From Phycisphaerae bacterium (GTDB taxonomy: Bacteria > Planctomycetota > Phycisphaerae > JAAYCJ01): a stretch of 34,554 bases of DNA. Below, piece by piece: positions 8,336 through 16,445 of this stretch (within the stretch, counting starts at the first letter, position 1; each line of letters opens with the position of its first letter). The stretch covers positions 1-34,554 of the forward strand of contig JAAZAW010000235.1 of NCBI GenBank assembly GCA_012514125.1. The letters are read 5' to 3'. Under the pieces are notes generated by a model. That model was not told where the DNA came from. It did no database searches and saw only the letters and a list, made by a program, of their open reading frames with translations. The position numbers and the translations under genes are program-made.

Positions 8336-9781
8336 ATGACGCCTTTGCCGCCTGATTATTTCGCAGGAAAAAAAATCACCATAATGGGACTGGGCCACTT
8401 CGGCGGCCAGATCGCAGCCATCCGATATCTCCTTCACCAAGGCGCCATCATCACCGTAACCGATATCGCTACAGAAGATAAACTTAAAGATTCTTTAGAA
8501 TTATTAAAGGGACTGGACGTCACCTATCACCTCGGAGGCCACCTGGAATCGGACTTCGTCGACGCCGATATGATCGTCGTAAGCCCCGCGGTACCCAAAG
8601 ATTCCCGATATCTCAAACTCGCCGCGCAAAAAGGTGTGTCCCTGACCTGTGAAATGAACCTGTTTCTCGACCGGTGCCGAGGAAAAGTTGTCGCGGTAAC
8701 CGGCACTGTCGGAAAATCAACCACACTTGGAATGATCGAATCGATCCTCCAAGCTGCCGAGCAAACGGATTTTCCGGCATTGGGGTTGCGTAAGTCCTGG
8801 TGTGGCGGGAATATAGGCAAATCGCTTCTCGAAGTCATCGCCGACATCCAACCCAACGATATTGTCGCCCTGGAACTTTCAAGTTTTCAGCTTGACGACC
8901 TCGCCGAAATCGAATATTCGCCCGACGTCGCACTTTTGACCAATATTTACCCCAATCATCTCGATCGCCATGGAACGCTCGACAATTACATCGACGCCAA
9001 AGCCAATATCACCCGCTTTCAACAGCCGGGCGATTATCTGATTTCCCGTATCGGCGATGAAAATCTGGAAAAAATCTGCGACTTGTGCCCCCCACAGGTC
9101 ACGCAGTGGTATTTCGGCGAAGGCGACGATGCGAACCTGAAAGTTCGCCTGGTCAAACACGGTGAAGGTCACGCCTCCCTGGAATATCGTCCGCGGGAGG
9201 GCGCCGAGTGGGAAAAATTGATCGATGCCTCGGAAATTTACGTTCCCGGCGAACATAATTTATTCAATGCCGCCGGTGCCGCCGGCACCTGCCTGGCTAT
9301 CGGTATTAGCGCCGCCACCGTGGCAAGGGGACTTCAAAATTTCAAAGGACTGCCCGATCGCTTGCAGTTGGTCGGACAGTACGGGCAGGTTCGGTGGTAT
9401 AACGATTCGAAATCGACGACGCCCGAATCCGGGATGGTGGCGTTAAAGTCGTTTGAACCCGGCACAATGATTGCAATTGCAGGGGGTTACGACAAAGGAA
9501 GCGATTTGACCGCCTTTGGTCGCCAACTCGCCGCCTGTTGCCGTATCACCTATTGTCTGGGCCAGACCGGCCCGAATCTCGCAGCGACGATCCACGCGGC
9601 AGGCGGGGCGGTGGAAAATGTCGAGTCGCTGGAAGAAGCCGTCCGCCAAGCCGCTGAAATTGTCCAACCGGGGCAGGTGGTCTTGCTCTCGCCCGGATGC
9701 GCAAGCTGGGATATGTTCGAAAATTATCAACACCGCGGACGAATTTTCACCCAGGCCGTCGAAAAATATGCCCGGAAATGA
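8336..9781 (+). CDS. murD: UDP-N-acetylmuramoyl-L-alanine--D-glutamate ligase
   Basis: ORF from TTG 8309 or more likely ATG 8336; VVAVTGTVGKSTTLGMIESIL, ELSSFQLDDLAEIEYSPDVALLTNIYPNHLDRHGT, YNDSKSTTPESGMVAL, LLSPGCASWDMFENYQHRG. Confidence 0.95.
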   Translation: MTPLPPDYFAGKKITIMGLGHFGGQIAAIRYLLHQGAIITVTDIATEDKLKDSLELLKGLDVTYHLGGHLESDFVDADMIVVSPAVPKDSRYLKLAAQKGVSLTCEMNLFLDRCRGKVVAVTGTVGKSTTLGMIESILQAAEQTDFPALGLRKSWCGGNIGKSLLEVIADIQPNDIVALELSSFQLDDLAEIEYSPDVALLTNIYPNHLDRHGTLDNYIDAKANITRFQQPGDYLISRIGDENLEKICDLCPPQVTQWYFGEGDDANLKVRLVKHGEGHASLEYRPREGAEWEKLIDASEIYVPGEHNLFNAAGAAGTCLAIGISAATVARGLQNFKGLPDRLQLVGQYGQVRWYNDSKSTTPESGMVALKSFEPGTMIAIAGGYDKGSDLTAFGRQLAACCRITYCLGQTGPNLAATIHAAGGAVENVESLEEAVRQAAEIVQPGQVVLLSPGCASWDMFENYQHRGRIFTQAVEKYARK

Positions 9782-9787
9782 ATTGTC

Positions 9788-9847
9788 ATATTATATTACA
9801 ATTAAAGGCGGTTCGGTTTAAGCGATCGCACAATTGTAATATAATAT
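9788..9847. repeat. AT-rich 16-bp perfect inverted repeat (28-nt spacer)
   Basis: ATATTATATTACAATT (9788-9803) is the exact reverse complement of AATTGTAATATAATAT (9832-9847); the spacer contains the palindrome GCGATCGC. Confidence 0.85.
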
Positions 9848-9862
9848 TATAATATTATAATT
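9841..9862 (+). repeat. AT-only tandem repeat, unit ATAATATT (~2.75 copies)
   Basis: ATAATATT ATAATATT ATAATT read directly. Confidence 0.8.
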
Positions 9863-9901
9863 AGGCTGTGGATGATGGAGTTCATCCATAGCCTTTTTTT
9901 T
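9863..9901 (+). terminator. Rho-independent terminator after murD
   Basis: AGGCTGTGGATGA-TGGAGT-TCATCCATAGCCT followed by TTTTTTT; 13-bp stem with one G-T wobble. Confidence 0.85.
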
Positions 9902-9912
9902 CAGGAAAATCG

Positions 9913-10947
9913 ATGTCTGTTACGGTTGAGATTCTGAATAACCCCGATCGCGCCTGTGACGCGTTTGTTGCGCGGACCCCCGGCGCGGGGATGGGGTATT
10001 TGTATTCCTGGGGGCAGGCAGTGACGCGCGCGGTGGGTTTGAAAAGTTTTTATCTTGTTGCGGTAGATGAAGATAGGGAAGTTTGCGGCGTCTTGCCGTT
10101 GTCGCAAACGCGCAGCAGGTTTTTCGGGAATCGGCTGATTTCGCAGGCGTTTTCCATGTATGGCGGTATTCTGGCGGATAGCGTCGAGGTTCGGGATTCG
10201 CTTTTCCGCCGCGCGGTCGAACTGGCCTGCGACCTTTGCTGCGAGTCCATCGAGTTTCGAGGTGTCTCTCCTTTGCCTTATGATTTGCATTTGCGGACAG
10301 GCAAGGTCTGTATGCACTTGCCGCTGGCGGGCGATCCGGGGGAGATGTGGGATTCGTTCGATTGTAAAGTCCGAAATCAGGTTCGCAAGGCGGAAAAATC
10401 CGATTTGACGGCATGTAAGGGTGGGGTGGAATTGCTCGATGATTTTTACAGGATATATGCCATTCGAATGCATCAGTTGGGCACTCCGTGTTATTCACGT
10501 CGTTTGATGCGAACGCTGCTGGAAACTTTTCCTGACGGCTGTGGTATTTTTGCCGTTGGGCGGGATGGGCATATTATCGGGGCGGGGTTTGTTACGTGGT
10601 GGAATGGGTTTGTGGAGATTCCCTGGGCGGCGTCGCTTGTGGAATACAACAGATTTTGTCCTAATCACCTTTTGTATTGGTCGGTGATCAGGCATTTTTG
10701 TCTGGGGGGGGCGAAATGTTTTGATTTTGGACGCTGCACGATCGATGGGCCGACGTATCGTTTTAAAAAGCAGTGGGGGGCGACACCTGTGGGGCTTAAC
10801 TATCAATATTGGGTTCGTCCGGGTTGTGAATTTTCGCCGGTTGTTCCGGATAATCCCAGGTATCGGCGGAAAGTTGAGCTGTGGAAAAGATTGCCTTTGT
10901 GGGTGACTCGACTGGCGGGGCCTGTTGTTAGTAAGTATTTGGGGTAG
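9913..10947 (+). CDS. FemAB-like / GNAT-fold acyltransferase, resembling the XrtA/PEP-CTERM-associated FemAB family
   Basis: 344 aa; GYLYSWGQAVTRAVGLKSFYLVAVDEDREVCGVLPL, FDCKVRNQVRKAEKSDL, CIFA..HIIGAGFVTWWNGFVEIPWAASLVEYNRFCPNHLLYW, FDFGRCTIDGPTYRFKKQWGATP. Confidence 0.78.
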   Translation: MSVTVEILNNPDRACDAFVARTPGAGMGYLYSWGQAVTRAVGLKSFYLVAVDEDREVCGVLPLSQTRSRFFGNRLISQAFSMYGGILADSVEVRDSLFRRAVELACDLCCESIEFRGVSPLPYDLHLRTGKVCMHLPLAGDPGEMWDSFDCKVRNQVRKAEKSDLTACKGGVELLDDFYRIYAIRMHQLGTPCYSRRLMRTLLETFPDGCGIFAVGRDGHIIGAGFVTWWNGFVEIPWAASLVEYNRFCPNHLLYWSVIRHFCLGGAKCFDFGRCTIDGPTYRFKKQWGATPVGLNYQYWVRPGCEFSPVVPDNPRYRRKVELWKRLPLWVTRLAGPVVSKYLG

Positions 10948-10988
10948 ACGGGGAAAGGGCTACCGGCTGCGGGCTGCGGGGAAGAGGG

Positions 10989-11045
10989 AAGAGGATTGTT
11001 CAACGGCTTGAGCCGTTTCTGGATTCCCGCTTTCGCGGGGATGAC
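10989..11045 (+). repeat. Composite REP-like repeat: AAGAGGATTGT - palindrome AACGGCTTGAGCCGTT - GGATTCCCGCTTTCGCGGGGATGA
   Basis: First 38 bp inverted-identical to 6896-6933; right half shared with 25999-26021, 11081-11103 and 28917-28942. Confidence 0.85.
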
Positions 11046-11080
11046 CGCGGGGATGCCTTTCACGCGGCGGTTTTCAACTT

Positions 11081-11103
11081 GGATTTCCGTTTTTGCGGGA
11101 ATG
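11081..11103 (+). repeat. Degenerate copy of the GGATTCCCGCTTTCGCGGGAATG element
   Basis: GGATTTCCGTTTTTGCGGGAATG. Confidence 0.7.
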
Positions 11104-11194
11104 GCTGGCTTGGGGGCTGAGATTTTGGTGGATATATTTTAATTTATGAGGTAATTTACTTTATTTTCAGTTTTTAATTTTTATTTGGATATGG

Positions 11195-12658
11195 GTGATG
11201 AGCTTAATATTGACGTTGGATGCCGGGACTACTTCTGTGAAAGGGGCCCTGTTCGACCTTGGCGGCGAGATTTTGTGCTCGCGAGTTTATGAATACGATT
11301 TGGAAAAACCGGCACCGGATATTATCGAACTTGATCCGGAAGTTTATTGGAATGCGGCTACCGGTGTTATTGCGGATATTCTGTCGGAGACGGGTGTTTC
11401 TCCGAAGGATATCACGGCGCTCGGGGTGACCAGTCAGGGTGAAACATTGATCGTTCTTGATCAATACGGCAAGCCACTTCGGAAAGCGATTGTCTGGCTG
11501 GATAACCGGGCGAAAGATGAAGCGGAGGTGATACGAAAGGCATTGGGGCGAGAACAGGTTTATCAGGTGACGGGGCAGCAGGATATTGTTCCCGGTTGGC
11601 CTGCGTCGAAAATTCTCTGGTTGAGGGAGCATGAACCGGAGGTGTTCGGTGCCGCTGCGAAGTTTTTGATGGTGGAAGATTATCTTATTTTTCGTTTGAC
11701 GGGGAAATTTGCCACGGATCATGCGATGAATCCGTCAACGCTTTATTATGATTTGCGTAACGGCTGTTGGTGGGAGGAAATGTTGGATTTTATTGGAATT
11801 TCTTCCCGACAATTGCCGACGTTACTGAATTCCGGCGATGTTGTTGGAAATGTGGCGGTGGATATTGGGTTGAGTTCTCAGACGCGGGTTACTGTGGCGC
11901 CGATCGATCAGATTGCGGCGGCAGTGGGCGCGGGGAATATATCGCCGGGGATGGTGACGGAAACGACGGGTTGTGCTTTGGCGGTGTGCGCGACGGTGGA
12001 GCGTCCTGTTTATGATCCGGGGATGAGCATCGGACTTTATCGGCATGCGCTGCCGGGGATGTTTGTTCTGCTGCCCTGGATCCCGACGGCGGGGATGGTA
12101 TTGCGATGGTTTCGGGATGAATTCGGCGGGGGTGTGGATTATTCGGCGCTGGTTGAGGCGGCGGGTGAAATTCCGCCTGGGAGTGAAGGGTTGATTTTAT
12201 TGCCGCATTTTTGCGGGATGAATTCGCCTCAGATTAATCCGGAAGCGAAAGGTGTTTTTTACGGGATTACCGCTTCGCATCGCAAGGAGCATTTTGTGCG
12301 TGCGATTCTTGAGTCGGTGGCTTTGGCGATGCGTGACAATCTGGAGGTGTTATCGAGATCGGCGATTGATTGTCGCGAGGTTGTTTCGCTTGGCGGAGCC
12401 GCTCGGAGCGAAGTTTGGCTTCAGATCAAGGCGGATGTGCTTCAAAAGCCGATTAAGACGATGCGTTGCGAAGAGACGACGAGTTTAGGGACGGCTGTGC
12501 TGGCTGCGGTGGGGACGGGGGCGTTTGCGAGTGTGAGGGAGGCGGTAGAGTCGATGGTGCATTCGTCGAGTACGGTGGTTCCGCAGGCGAGCAATGGAGA
12601 AGTTTATGATAGAGTTTTTCGTCATTATCGGGATTTGAATACGAAGCTGTTTTTATGA
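11195..12658 (+). CDS. FGGY-family carbohydrate kinase (xylulokinase-like)
   Basis: 487 aa; LTLDAGTTSVKGALFD, GVTSQGETLIVLDQYGKPLRKAIVWLDNRA, VSLGGAARSEVWLQIKADVLQKPI, TSLGTAVLAAVGTG. Start may be ATG 11198. Confidence 0.9.
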   Translation: MMSLILTLDAGTTSVKGALFDLGGEILCSRVYEYDLEKPAPDIIELDPEVYWNAATGVIADILSETGVSPKDITALGVTSQGETLIVLDQYGKPLRKAIVWLDNRAKDEAEVIRKALGREQVYQVTGQQDIVPGWPASKILWLREHEPEVFGAAAKFLMVEDYLIFRLTGKFATDHAMNPSTLYYDLRNGCWWEEMLDFIGISSRQLPTLLNSGDVVGNVAVDIGLSSQTRVTVAPIDQIAAAVGAGNISPGMVTETTGCALAVCATVERPVYDPGMSIGLYRHALPGMFVLLPWIPTAGMVLRWFRDEFGGGVDYSALVEAAGEIPPGSEGLILLPHFCGMNSPQINPEAKGVFYGITASHRKEHFVRAILESVALAMRDNLEVLSRSAIDCREVVSLGGAARSEVWLQIKADVLQKPIKTMRCEETTSLGTAVLAAVGTGAFASVREAVESMVHSSSTVVPQASNGEVYDRVFRHYRDLNTKLFL

Positions 12659-12707
12659 TTTTGATGGAGGCGTGTTGTTGAGGCGTGGGGAGGGAAGAAG
12701 GGGGAAG

Positions 12708-12747
12708 GTGTGAAGGTGTGAAGGTGCGAAGGTGTGAAGGTGCGAAG
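12708..12747 (+). repeat. 8-bp tandem repeat, unit GTGYGAAG, 5 copies
   Basis: GTGTGAAG GTGTGAAG GTGCGAAG GTGTGAAG GTGCGAAG. Confidence 0.9.
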
Positions 12748-12760
12748 GTTTGGAGAAAGT

Positions 12761-12783
12761 CGCTTCGACAGGCTCAGCGACCG
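12761..12783 (+). repeat. Dispersed REP-like repeat, copy 2
   Basis: Identical to 1-23; here the stem extends to GTCGCT...AGCGAC. Confidence 0.75.
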
Positions 12784-12893
12784 CAGTTGGGCTTTAGGTT
12801 TTGGCAGAGAATGCGAGTTTTTTTGTACTGTGACGTTATTAACGCAGAAGCGTGTGTGTGAAAGTTATTTGGCAGGAAAGTGGAGGTGACATT

Positions 12894-14258
12894 ATGAACG
12901 GCATCAGAAAAGTCAGGGCAGGATTTGTTGGATTCGGGGAAGTTAATACGCCCAGGGAATTTATTACGAAGCGCTGTGACGCTGCCGCCAAGTTACTGGA
13001 GGAGGCGGGGTTGGAATTGAGCGTTGCTTCGCCGGTTTGTGACGATGCGCAAGGTCGAGAGGCGGCTCGCGCGGTGGTGGAACTTTCCGGGAAAGATTTT
13101 GATGTGTTAATTATCTGCATTGCCGGATGGATTCCATCGTGGGCGGTGCTGAGCGTTATTGAACCGTTTAAGAATAAGCCGATGATTTTATGGGGACTTA
13201 GCGGATGGCAGGAGGGAGATCGATTTGTGACCACTGCCGACCAGGCGGGAACGACCGCTTTACGAAAACCGATGGCGGATATGGGGTATATCTTCAAATA
13301 TGTTGTGACGTATCGTGGGCAACAGCCGCCGATTAATGACATTTTGACTTATGCCCAGGCTGCGCGTGCGGTATCGTTGCTCAGGACCGCGAAGATCGGC
13401 ATGGCGGGTTATCGCGACATGCGGCTGTTTGGAACTTTGTACGATGGAGTTTCTCTGAAGGGGAAAATCGGTCCTGAGATCGAGCATTTTGAGTTGCTGG
13501 AAATTGTGAACATGATGGAAAAGGTCGATGAAAAAGAAGTGGAGAAACTTGCCGCTTTGCTGAAGAATCGATGGAAATTTGTTCGGGATCCTCGGCCTGG
13601 GACGGTTGAAAATTCCGTGCGATTGTTCCTTGCCTTCAAAGCCAAAATTGAAGATCGCGGGTATCAGGGATTTTCGTATAATGACGTGGACGGCGTTAAA
13701 AAACTATTGAAATTTGCTCCTGCCGGCAGTTTGACGTTACTGCATGACGAACTGGATGTTTGTTCTGTGCCGGAGAACGACAGTTTGGGGGCTGTGACTC
13801 AGCTTATTGTCAAATATCTTACCGGTCAGGTGGGGGCCTATCTTGAATTTTATGAATTTTTATCAGAAGGCGCGTTGATGGGGGTGCCGGATTATGTACC
13901 TGCGGAAATTGTTGACGGGAGTGTGACCGTGATGCCTAACGCCTTTGGCGATTTTGGCGAAGGGTTGCTGAACGTTTCGAAATTGAAAACCGGAAGGGTT
14001 ACGTTGTGTCGCCTGGGGTATTTTGGGAATGAATATACCCTGCATGTTGTGACGGGCATTGGCCGAACTCCATTGAAATGGGAAGAAGCCGGCTGGGCGC
14101 CGCCTGCGCCGCAACTGCCGAGTTTGGAGATTGTGTTCGATACTCCGGTTGAGGATTATGTTCAGAATGTCATGTCTCAGCATTACATTATTTCTTATGG
14201 TGATAATCGCGAACATTTAAAAGCGCTCTGTTCGATGGTTGGAATTCGATATTTGTGA
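12894..14258 (+). CDS. L-fucose/L-arabinose isomerase-like sugar isomerase
   Basis: ATG 12894 preceded by GGAGGT; VRAGFVGFGEVNTPREFITKR, FDVLIICIAGWIPSWAVLSVIEPFKNKPMILWGLSGW, GMAGYRDMRLFGTLYDGVSLKGKIGPEIEHFEL. Confidence 0.75.
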   Translation: MNGIRKVRAGFVGFGEVNTPREFITKRCDAAAKLLEEAGLELSVASPVCDDAQGREAARAVVELSGKDFDVLIICIAGWIPSWAVLSVIEPFKNKPMILWGLSGWQEGDRFVTTADQAGTTALRKPMADMGYIFKYVVTYRGQQPPINDILTYAQAARAVSLLRTAKIGMAGYRDMRLFGTLYDGVSLKGKIGPEIEHFELLEIVNMMEKVDEKEVEKLAALLKNRWKFVRDPRPGTVENSVRLFLAFKAKIEDRGYQGFSYNDVDGVKKLLKFAPAGSLTLLHDELDVCSVPENDSLGAVTQLIVKYLTGQVGAYLEFYEFLSEGALMGVPDYVPAEIVDGSVTVMPNAFGDFGEGLLNVSKLKTGRVTLCRLGYFGNEYTLHVVTGIGRTPLKWEEAGWAPPAPQLPSLEIVFDTPVEDYVQNVMSQHYIISYGDNREHLKALCSMVGIRYL

Positions 14259-14269
14259 TCGGGAAGGTT

Positions 14270-15313
14270 TCAGATGATCAGCATGGCGTCGCCGTAGCTG
14301 TAGAATCGATATCGTTTTGCAATGGCGTGGTGGTAGGCGTGTTGCGTGAGCTCTTTTCCCGCCAGGGCGTAAATCATCGCGAGCAGCGTGGTTCTGGGCA
14401 GATGAAAATTGGTCACCAGACGATCAACGACCTTGAAGCGATAGGGTGGATAGATGAAGATTTGCGTCCAGCCCCGGCCTGGGGTGACGATTCCGTCTTC
14501 GTTTGCCAGGGTTTCGAGCACTCGGACACTGGTTGTGCCGATCGCGACGATTTTTTTGCCTGTTGATTTCGCGTTGTTGATGGTTTCGGCGGTTGCCTGA
14601 TCGAGATGATACCACTCGCTGTGCATTGGATGATCTCGAAGGTCTGCTACGGTTACAGGCTCGAACGTTCCCATGCCGACGTGGAGGGTTACGCTGACGG
14701 TTTTTACTCCTTTGTCGGTTATTTTTTTCAGAAGCTCGGGAGTAAAATGAAGTCCTGCCGTTGGTGCGGCCACTGCACCGGGTGTGTCGCTGAAGATGGT
14801 CTGATATCGTTTTGCGTCCACCTGTTCCAAAGCGTCATTTGTTTTCGGGCGGCGAATGTAAGGCGGCAGGGGGATGCGGCCGAAACGCTGCAAAAATTCC
14901 ACTGGATCGACCGCGGGTGATACGTGCATTTCGACGGTTTTTTCGCTGATTCGTTTTTGGAAAATAAACTTGGTGTCGCTGTTTTCTATTTGTAATTCAA
15001 CGCCCGGTTTGAGTCTGGCCAGGCCTTTGATCATCATTTCCCATCGTCCGGGTTCCATTTCTCGCAAAAATAATCCTTCGACCTTGCCGCCGGTGGATTT
15101 GTGGAAAAAGATTCGGGCGGGCAGCACCTGCGTATTGTTCGTTACCAGCACATCGCCGGGCGAGAGGTATTCGGGCAGATCGTAAAAATGCCGATCGAAC
15201 AATTCGTCCGTGTTGCGATTGATGACGAGCAGTTTGGAGTGATCTCTGGGCTCGATTGCCTGCTGGGCGATCAGTTCTTCCGGTAATACGTAATCGAGTT
15301 CTTCAGTCCGCAT
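14270..15313 (-). CDS. queA: S-adenosylmethionine:tRNA ribosyltransferase-isomerase (queuosine biosynthesis)
   Basis: 347 aa; LDYVLPEELIAQQAIEPRDHSKLLVINR, VLVTNNTQVLPARIF, GAVAAPTAGLHFTPELL, TLHVGMGTFEPV, GTTSVRVLETLA, NFHLPRTTLLAMIYALAG. Confidence 0.96.
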   Translation of the reverse strand: MRTEELDYVLPEELIAQQAIEPRDHSKLLVINRNTDELFDRHFYDLPEYLSPGDVLVTNNTQVLPARIFFHKSTGGKVEGLFLREMEPGRWEMMIKGLARLKPGVELQIENSDTKFIFQKRISEKTVEMHVSPAVDPVEFLQRFGRIPLPPYIRRPKTNDALEQVDAKRYQTIFSDTPGAVAAPTAGLHFTPELLKKITDKGVKTVSVTLHVGMGTFEPVTVADLRDHPMHSEWYHLDQATAETINNAKSTGKKIVAIGTTSVRVLETLANEDGIVTPGRGWTQIFIYPPYRFKVVDRLVTNFHLPRTTLLAMIYALAGKELTQHAYHHAIAKRYRFYSYGDAMLII

Positions 15314-15325
15314 GATTTTCGGTTT

Positions 15326-16144
15326 CTAATCGATCAATGTTATCACTTTCATCCACAACAATATTGCGAACACTGCGGCGAAGACAAGGCGATAATATGC
15401 GAAGGGTTTGAGTGTCCACTTTCCGAGCAATTTGATAAAGGTTTTGATCGCGATGACGGCCACGATGAAGGAGACGACAAATCCTACGGCGAATACGGGG
15501 ATATCGTTTGCGGACAGGGCGTTTCGCGATTCGTACAGGTCTTTGGCGGTCGCAGCGAACATGATCGGCACCGCGGCCAGGAAGGAATATTCCGCGGCGA
15601 TAGTTCGGTCGAGTTTGCTGAACATTCCGCCGACGATGGTCGATGCCGCTCTGCTCATTCCCGGCCAGAGGCTGATGCACTGGAAGAGTCCGACGGAAAG
15701 GGCGTGTCGCCAGTTAAGGTCATCGAGCGATTTGACTTTTGGGGTGGGTCTGAATTTTTCTGCGAGTAAAATGCCGATTGCGCCCAGGGCTAGTGCGATG
15801 ACTACAGGAATGGGGTGAAAGAGATATTCCTTCATGGGTTTGTAGACCAGCACACCGGCAATCGCGGCGGGCAGGGAGGTCAGGAACAACAGCCACCATC
15901 CTCGCAGGCCATAAAATCCTTTGGTTTGCCGGAAATTGAACAATCCTTTGAATCGGCTCCAGTACAGGAACACCACCGAAAGGATGGCTCCGAGTTGGAT
16001 TACCACTTCGAAACATTTGGCTGTTTGGCCCGTGAATTTCAACAAATTTCCGACGATAATCAGATGTCCTGTGGAGGAAACCGGTACAAATTCTGTTAAT
16101 CCTTCCACAACGCCTAAAATCGCGGCGATTATAATTTCCCGCAT
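15326..16144 (-). CDS. uppP: Undecaprenyl-diphosphatase
   Basis: 272 aa; AAILGVVEGLTEFVPVSSTGHLIIVGNLL, LWPGMSRAASTIVGGMFSKLDRTIAAEYSFLAAVPIMFAAT; multi-TM. Confidence 0.95.
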   Translation of the reverse strand: MREIIIAAILGVVEGLTEFVPVSSTGHLIIVGNLLKFTGQTAKCFEVVIQLGAILSVVFLYWSRFKGLFNFRQTKGFYGLRGWWLLFLTSLPAAIAGVLVYKPMKEYLFHPIPVVIALALGAIGILLAEKFRPTPKVKSLDDLNWRHALSVGLFQCISLWPGMSRAASTIVGGMFSKLDRTIAAEYSFLAAVPIMFAATAKDLYESRNALSANDIPVFAVGFVVSFIVAVIAIKTFIKLLGKWTLKPFAYYRLVFAAVFAILLWMKVITLID

Positions 16145-16445
16145 CGAAATACGCTCCCTTTCAACAAGGCTATGAAAATAACAGTCTCCAACATAATGAT
16201 AAAGTCGTTGTCTTTCAATTCATTTCGACGGGGACCGCTCAAGTTTTTCGATTTTTCGCGGTGTAATTGCGTGAAGGGGGAGGGCCTGGTGCGATTGAGC
16301 CTGCGTGGGGATCGATTGTACAAAGGGCAGGATTGATTGAATATTCTGTCAGCCTGCTTGAAACCTGTCGGCGGAGTGATACGATACATGCGAAGAATAG
16401 TGTGTCTTGGTTCACTGGTTCCGCTTGTTAGACAGGAGAAAAACA

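Noticed and set aside
10880-10888. DnaA box TGTGGAAAA near the skew switch
   Set aside because: Lies inside the femAB coding region, and the same 9-mer occurs elsewhere (about 15100); frequency is compatible with chance.
12708-12783. CRISPR array
   Set aside because: 8-bp contiguous tandem units without spacers; no cas genes.
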